The notes beneath the pieces were generated by a model. It was not told the DNA's origin and searched no databases. It saw only the letters and a list, made by a program, of their open reading frames with translations. Below are positions 6,994 to 10,677 of a stretch of 10,677 nt of DNA, piece by piece. This stretch comes from an uncultured Clostridia bacterium (GTDB taxonomy: Bacteria; Bacillota; Clostridia; Oscillospirales; Acutalibacteraceae). Position 1 is the stretch's first letter, and the number at the start of each line of letters is the position of its first letter. A program made the translations under genes and the position numbers. The stretch spans positions 1 to 10,677 of the forward strand of contig CAMFZJ010000041.1 in assembly GCA_946004305.1 (NCBI GenBank), written 5' to 3'.

Positions 6994-7674
6994 ATGAATA
7001 CAATTGAACTAAAAGGGGTGTCAAAGATATATAACAATGGCGTTAAGGCATTGGACAATGTATCTTTTAAAATGAATCAGGGTGAGTTTATCACCATAAT
7101 GGGACAGTCAGGCAGCGGCAAAAGTACGTTTTTGCAAATTGCAGGGTTGCTTGATAAGTGTACTTCAGGTATGGTTATCATCAACGATCAAGATGTTTCT
7201 AAGCTTTCTCAAAATCATCTCGCTGATATTCGTAAAAAGTCTCTCGGCTTTGTTTTCCAGAACTTTCACCTTAATGCTCATTTAAAACTTTACGAAAATA
7301 TAATGCTGCCTATGCTCATAAATGAAGAGTATAAAACAAAGGACGAAATGAAGAAAAAAGCTATGGAGCTTATAAATATGATTGGACTTTCTCACAGAAT
7401 AAATCATTATCCGGGGGAGCTTTCCGGAGGTGAACAGCAAAGAGTTGCAATAGCAAGAGCTATGGCTAATAATCCGGATTTTATCCTTGCAGATGAGCCG
7501 ACCGGTAATCTTGACAGCAAAAATGAAATTATAATTTTTGAGGAATTGAAAAAGCTGGCACAGTCGGGTAAAGGCGTTTTAGTAGTGAGCCACAATGACG
7601 CCGTAATTGATTTTGCAGACAAAATCTATATAATGAAAGATGGAGCGTTAGAGGAAAAGAAAAATGCAGAATAA
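6994..7674 (+). CDS. ABC transporter ATP-binding protein, LolD/MacB family (226 aa)
   Basis: Cytoplasmic ATPase for the FtsX-type permeases around it. Motifs: Walker A GQSGSGKST at 37-45, Q-loop Gln89 in FVFQNFHLN, signature LSGGEQQR at 143-150, Walker B FILADEP at 163-169 with Glu168, D-loop GNLDS at 171-175 and switch His200. The Q-loop surroundings, the ADEPTGNLD string and the length of about 225 residues are typical of the LolD/MacB/FtsE branch, clearly different from the BcrA-like ATPase encoded at 3274. It sits between two permease genes upstream and one downstream, and overlaps the downstream one by 11 nt. This arrangement says it energises the whole three-permease set, as a homodimer. 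Family assignment is near certain; the substrate cannot be inferred. Confidence 0.96.
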   Translation: MNTIELKGVSKIYNNGVKALDNVSFKMNQGEFITIMGQSGSGKSTFLQIAGLLDKCTSGMVIINDQDVSKLSQNHLADIRKKSLGFVFQNFHLNAHLKLYENIMLPMLINEEYKTKDEMKKKAMELINMIGLSHRINHYPGELSGGEQQRVAIARAMANNPDFILADEPTGNLDSKNEIIIFEELKKLAQSGKGVLVVSHNDAVIDFADKIYIMKDGALEEKKNAE

Positions 7675-8872
7675 AAGATTAAATATGATTATAAAGGCGT
7701 CTGTTAAATCAAGAAAGTTTACATCCTTTCTGTTTTGCCTTTTTGTTATTCTGTCAACTGTACTTATTCTTATTACCGTAGGTATTATAAATCCCTTATG
7801 GCACAATATAGATACTAAACTCAACAATCATATTTTAAATCGGGAAATAATTGCATCTTTTTCCGGTGATTTATCCCGGGAAATAATAAAGGCGGGTGTT
7901 GAAGATATAAAAAACACCCCGAATGTTGAAACTGTGTACAGAATTCCCGGTAAGCTAATAGTATCTGAGGAAAGCGGAGCTTTATCAAATCAATATAATC
8001 TCAGTTATCTACACCGGGGTTTTACCCCTGAAATAGTAAGCGGAAGATGTTTTACAGAAAACGAAACAGGAGTGGCACTTGTTCCTAATTTAATCAAAGA
8101 TTATAATGAATCAGAGGGTAAGATTAATACAATTAACGGAGAGGATTTGGTTGGCAAAATCCTTGAATTTAAGGATGAAGTCGCTGTTGTACACAAGCTT
8201 AAAATAGTTGGCTCATATGATACAACCGATCCAATCTTCAGCAAAGACGAGATACTTATTCCACGAACTGAGTTGTTAATGTATAATGATGTTGTTTTAA
8301 GCAGTTCTGAAAATTCAATGCCGACAATTTCCAATGATAAATCCTATATTGTAGTTATTGATTCTCCAAGTAATGTGGATACTGCCATAAACAGCTTAGA
8401 AGATGTTACTACTGTATATAGACAAGAAACGGGGATTGATACAGCTTCCTACAATATGGCGTTTAACATAATTCTTGGGGTTACAGTGTTTTTTATATTT
8501 CTTGCTGTATTTGGATTTTATATGTTTCTTAAAAATAATGTTAATGCACATACACAGGAATTAGCTCTTTATCGTGCTATAGGATATAAGTCCCAAAACA
8601 TTTATTACATTATTTTAATAGAGCATTTGTTACTTGGTATAGTATCCGTAGCTGTAGGTATAGCCATTACATGTTTGATAAACACACTTTTTATAAACCC
8701 ATATTTGTATCAATTAGTTGGTAACACTTTTATGAAAATTACTGTTAATATTACAGTTATAGATGTGATATCTATAGTCTGCGGTTATACTTTAGTTATG
8801 TTGATTGTTTGCGTTAGTGCGGTTAGGCGTTCCGAAAAAGTCGACCTTACTATACTATTAAGGGAAGTTTAA
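7664..8872 (+). CDS. Third FtsX/MacB-type ABC transporter permease, shorter and divergent (402 aa)
   Basis: Four-helix permease: a helix at about 20-44, an extracytoplasmic domain at about 45-262, then helices near 266-290, 312-345 and 363-386. The cytoplasmic loop has the family motif ELALYRAIGYKSQNI at 299-313, and the chain ends LLREV. The extracytoplasmic domain keeps the core scaffold of its neighbours (DLVGKILEFK near 161-170, LKIVGSYD near 179-186, then a strand with IPRTEL) but lacks WWNTPSLH, the acidic insertions and the paired cysteines. It is thus an older relative, not a third copy of the same duplication. The start ATG 7664 overlaps the ATPase end by 11 nt and has GAGG at 7651-7654, 9 nt upstream. 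ATG 7685 is an alternative start, seven codons later. It probably partners one or both upstream permeases in an asymmetric complex. It is the last gene before the terminator. Confidence 0.9.
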   Translation: MQNKRLNMIIKASVKSRKFTSFLFCLFVILSTVLILITVGIINPLWHNIDTKLNNHILNREIIASFSGDLSREIIKAGVEDIKNTPNVETVYRIPGKLIVSEESGALSNQYNLSYLHRGFTPEIVSGRCFTENETGVALVPNLIKDYNESEGKINTINGEDLVGKILEFKDEVAVVHKLKIVGSYDTTDPIFSKDEILIPRTELLMYNDVVLSSSENSMPTISNDKSYIVVIDSPSNVDTAINSLEDVTTVYRQETGIDTASYNMAFNIILGVTVFFIFLAVFGFYMFLKNNVNAHTQELALYRAIGYKSQNIYYIILIEHLLLGIVSVAVGIAITCLINTLFINPYLYQLVGNTFMKITVNITVIDVISIVCGYTLVMLIVCVSAVRRSEKVDLTILLREV

Positions 8873-8940
8873 TATTTTAGCTGAATGTTATAAAAGAAAT
8901 ATTCTCAATATAAAAACAAAATCTACTACACTATAAACAA

Positions 8941-8973
8941 AGACAAGGGGCTGTCGCATTAAGCCCCTTGTCT
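8941..8973. terminator. Bidirectional Rho-independent terminator between convergent units
   Basis: AGACAAGGGGCT at 8941-8952 pairs perfectly with AGCCCCTTGTCT at 8962-8973, a 12-bp stem with a GC-rich core and a 9-nt loop; two A-T pairs can extend it at the base. On the plus strand the hairpin runs into TTTTT (8973-8977), ending the transporter operon 69 nt after its last stop codon. On the minus strand it begins 8 nt after the protease stop and is followed by TTTGTTT, so it can also end the protease transcript. The remaining 8873-8940 is AT-rich with nothing else recognisable. Confidence 0.9.
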
Positions 8974-8980
8974 TTTTCAA

Positions 8981-10597
8981 TTATTCATCTGCCTGCAATT
9001 CTATTGTTACATCATATGTTTTGTCCTCAGACATTCGGTAAAGCTTAACTCCCACCTTATCCCCTGCTTTGTGCTTTTCAAGGATATTATACACCTCTGT
9101 AAAGGTAGTCACTTTTTCGCCGTCTAATTCGGTAATAACATCTCCGATTTCTGCACCGGAGCCATCCATGGGACCGTTTTGGGTAATTTCAGAAATCTCA
9201 ATTCCTTGAACATCGCCGTCATTTGTGTAAACCGCTTTGCCTGTAATGCCAATCTTTACTCGGTTAGTAACATGATTGTACTTAATAATATCATCAACCA
9301 CAGATTTTACTGTTGCACTTGGAATTGCAAATCCCATTCCCTCATACTCAGTAACTACGATCTTTGAGGTGTTAATTCCAATTACCTGTCCGTACATATT
9401 ACACAAGGGGCCACCGCTGTTTCCCGGATTTATCGGAGCGTCAATTTGGATGAATTTTGCATTATTTGTAGCAGAAGCCTCTCTGTTTAGAGCAGATACT
9501 ATACCCTTTGTAACGGAATTTTGGAAGTTGATACCTCTCGGGTTGCCGATAGCTACAACATCCTCAGTAACCTGAATTTCATTACTGTCGCCAAAGGTTG
9601 CCGCTGTAAGTCCTTTTGCATCTATTTTAAGAACCGCAAGGTCTGTTCTGCTGTCATATCCCACAACCCCTGCTTTATATTCTTTTTTGTCAGATAAAAC
9701 AACCTTTACTATAAAGTCTGTACGGCTGTTGTTTATAACGTGAGAGTTAGTAACTATATATCCGTCACTTGTTACAACAATACCTGAGCCCTGTGAAGTG
9801 TAATTAGCGTTATCTGTATCCTCAGAATCGTAGCAGATTACACCTACAACAGATTTTTCAAGCTTATTAAATGAGTAGCTTGCGTTATATTTCGGGTCGG
9901 AAGTATTCTTTGGCTTTGATTCAAGTTTAATACCCTTATAGGAAGGATTAGTTTTGTCATTTGCGTCAGATTGATTAAACCGCTCCTTACTTATTACAGG
10001 TTCCGTTGGCATAGTAAAAGCGCCGTATTCACTTGGCAAAGTAAAATCAAAGCTGTTATCAAAATCGTTGCTGATATTTTTTGAACTGCCGGCATTAATT
10101 GCAACATATGAAATAAAACCTATTAAGCAAGCACCTAATAATGAAAGAGCAATAATAAGAAAAGCCTTTAAACCTCCGCTCATTTTTTCCTTTTTTGGGG
10201 GTTCCGTACCATATGTCATTCTGTAATAGTCAGGCGTCCCCTGCTGATATGACCCATAGGGTTGCTGATAAGAGGGGTATTGCTGTTGCCTGTACTGAGG
10301 AGGTACTGCCCCCTGAGGAGGAGCAGAAGACTGAGTTGTCTGCTGTGTACCTACAGGACGTTGCTGAGGATTCTGTGTATAATAGCCAGCCTGATTCTGC
10401 CAAGGAGTTGCATACTGCGGAGACACAGCTTGATGATTTGCTCTCTGTGTATTTTCACTTCTTTGCTGTCCTGCATTTACAGGATTTGTATTTTGAGGCA
10501 TCTGAGGAGCTGTAGGCACCTTGTTCCGAGCGGGCTCTGATGTTTCTTCCCTATGCTCCATATGTTCATTATTTATTTTGTCATTGATATTATCCAT
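8981..10597 (-). CDS. htrA: HtrA/DegP-like membrane-anchored serine protease with one PDZ domain (538 aa)
   Basis: Envelope quality-control protease that degrades misfolded extracytoplasmic proteins. Residues 1-140 are a hydrophilic cytoplasmic tail rich in Pro, Gln, Tyr and Asn (QQYPSYQQPYGSYQQG near 105-120). A basic patch (PPKKEK) precedes a single membrane helix at about 144-168, giving an N-in, C-out topology with no cleavable signal. A linker at about 170-240 leads to a trypsin-like domain at about 245-440 with the intact triad: His286 in TNSHV, Asp319 in RTDLAVLK and Ser394 in GNSGGP. One PDZ domain spans about 446-535 (EIGDVITELDGEKV), usual for Gram-positive HtrA. ATG 10597 follows AAGGAG with a 7-nt spacer. 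The gene converges on the transporter operon and shares its terminator, so a functional link is not implied. Only 35 genomic nt remain upstream, so the promoter (often CssRS-like or other stress control in relatives) cannot be judged. Confidence 0.96.
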   Translation of the reverse strand: MDNINDKINNEHMEHREETSEPARNKVPTAPQMPQNTNPVNAGQQRSENTQRANHQAVSPQYATPWQNQAGYYTQNPQQRPVGTQQTTQSSAPPQGAVPPQYRQQQYPSYQQPYGSYQQGTPDYYRMTYGTEPPKKEKMSGGLKAFLIIALSLLGACLIGFISYVAINAGSSKNISNDFDNSFDFTLPSEYGAFTMPTEPVISKERFNQSDANDKTNPSYKGIKLESKPKNTSDPKYNASYSFNKLEKSVVGVICYDSEDTDNANYTSQGSGIVVTSDGYIVTNSHVINNSRTDFIVKVVLSDKKEYKAGVVGYDSRTDLAVLKIDAKGLTAATFGDSNEIQVTEDVVAIGNPRGINFQNSVTKGIVSALNREASATNNAKFIQIDAPINPGNSGGPLCNMYGQVIGINTSKIVVTEYEGMGFAIPSATVKSVVDDIIKYNHVTNRVKIGITGKAVYTNDGDVQGIEISEITQNGPMDGSGAEIGDVITELDGEKVTTFTEVYNILEKHKAGDKVGVKLYRMSEDKTYDVTIELQADE

Positions 10598-10604
10598 ATG
10601 TAAA

Positions 10605-10610
10605 CTCCTT
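10605..10610 (-). promoter_or_regulatory. Ribosome binding site of htrA
   Basis: The plus-strand CTCCTT reads AAGGAG on the minus strand, 7 nt before the ATG whose first base is 10597. It fixes this start over the internal Met codons at residues 13 and 33. Confidence 0.88.
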
Positions 10611-10632
10611 TAGATAATTAATTATTGCTACT

Positions 10633-10677
10633 CTGTCTCTTATACACATCTGACGCTGCCGACGATACTCCTTGTGT
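10633..10677 (-). other. Nextera/Tn5 sequencing adapter (read-1 side) with i5 index, not genomic
   Basis: Bases 10633-10651 are CTGTCTCTTATACACATCT, the reverse complement of the Tn5 mosaic end. Bases 10652-10665 (GACGCTGCCGACGA) complete the Nextera read-1 adapter. Bases 10666-10673 (TACTCCTT) are an 8-nt i5 index; their reverse complement AAGGAGTA matches the index I recall as S507/N507. The final GTGT begins the P5 flow-cell sequence. Genomic sequence ends at about 10632. Confidence 0.98.

Noticed and set aside
9276..9575. Plus-strand open frame of 99 codons opposite the HtrA catalytic domain
   Set aside because: Antisense shadow of the conserved protease region, with no ribosome binding site or family resemblance.
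10195..10540. Plus-strand open frames of about 92-106 codons opposite the htrA 5' end
   Set aside because: They are mirror translations of the repetitive Pro/Gln codons of the HtrA tail, giving low-complexity sequence with no plausible start signals.
10598..10632. Promoter of htrA
   Set aside because: Only 35 genomic nt remain before the adapter. AT-rich -10-like strings exist but no -35 can be assessed.
9..10651. Inverted 19-bp Tn5 mosaic ends that look like the boundaries of a 10.6-kb transposon
   Set aside because: They are continuous with Illumina adapter, index and P5 sequence and no transposase is present; they are library artefacts.

Overview
This looks like an AT-rich assembly contig from a low-GC Gram-positive bacterium, most likely a Clostridia-type Firmicute, possibly from a gut community. 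The clues are the AT-biased codon use, strong AAGGAGG-type ribosome binding sites, BcrA-like and MacB-like ABC transporters, and a membrane-anchored HtrA protease with a long Pro/Gln/Tyr-rich cytoplasmic tail. I cannot name the species. Both ends are not genomic: bases 1-27 are an Illumina Nextera (Tn5) read-2 adapter, and bases 10633-10677 are the reverse complement of the read-1 adapter followed by an i5 index and the start of P5. The genuine insert is therefore about 28-10632.

Plus-strand block, 28-8872. The window opens inside a gene for a repeat-rich, probably beta-propeller protein whose 5' end is missing. Next come a large ABC-2-type permease (912-3290, two six-helix halves fused in one chain) and its BcrA-like ATPase (3274-4149, overlapping the permease by 17 nt). 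After a 72-nt gap holding a 13-bp hairpin, a second transporter of a different architecture follows: two tandem-duplicated FtsX/MacB-type permeases (4222-5592 and 5606-6982), a LolD/MacB-type ATPase (6994-7674), and a third, shorter FtsX-type permease (7664-8872). Gaps of 8-13 nt, overlaps of 11-17 nt and good ribosome binding sites indicate polycistronic expression, as one operon or as two separated by the hairpin.

Convergent gene, 8981-10597, minus strand. This is an HtrA/DegP-like serine protease with a cytoplasmic tail, one membrane anchor, a trypsin-like domain with an intact His-Asp-Ser triad, and one PDZ domain. A strong GC-rich hairpin at 8941-8973 lies between the two convergent units and probably terminates both.

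How they may work together (inference): two ATP-driven membrane systems with large extracellular domains, plus a possible extracytoplasmic propeller protein, suggest a cell-envelope function such as peptide export, antimicrobial-peptide resistance or lipoprotein handling. No substrate, precursor peptide, two-component system or maturation enzyme is visible, so the substrate is unknown. HtrA is probably an independent envelope quality-control gene. I see no tRNA, rRNA, CRISPR, insertion sequence or phage gene. The only gene-free stretches (4150-4221 and 8873-8980) are shorter than 300 nt.
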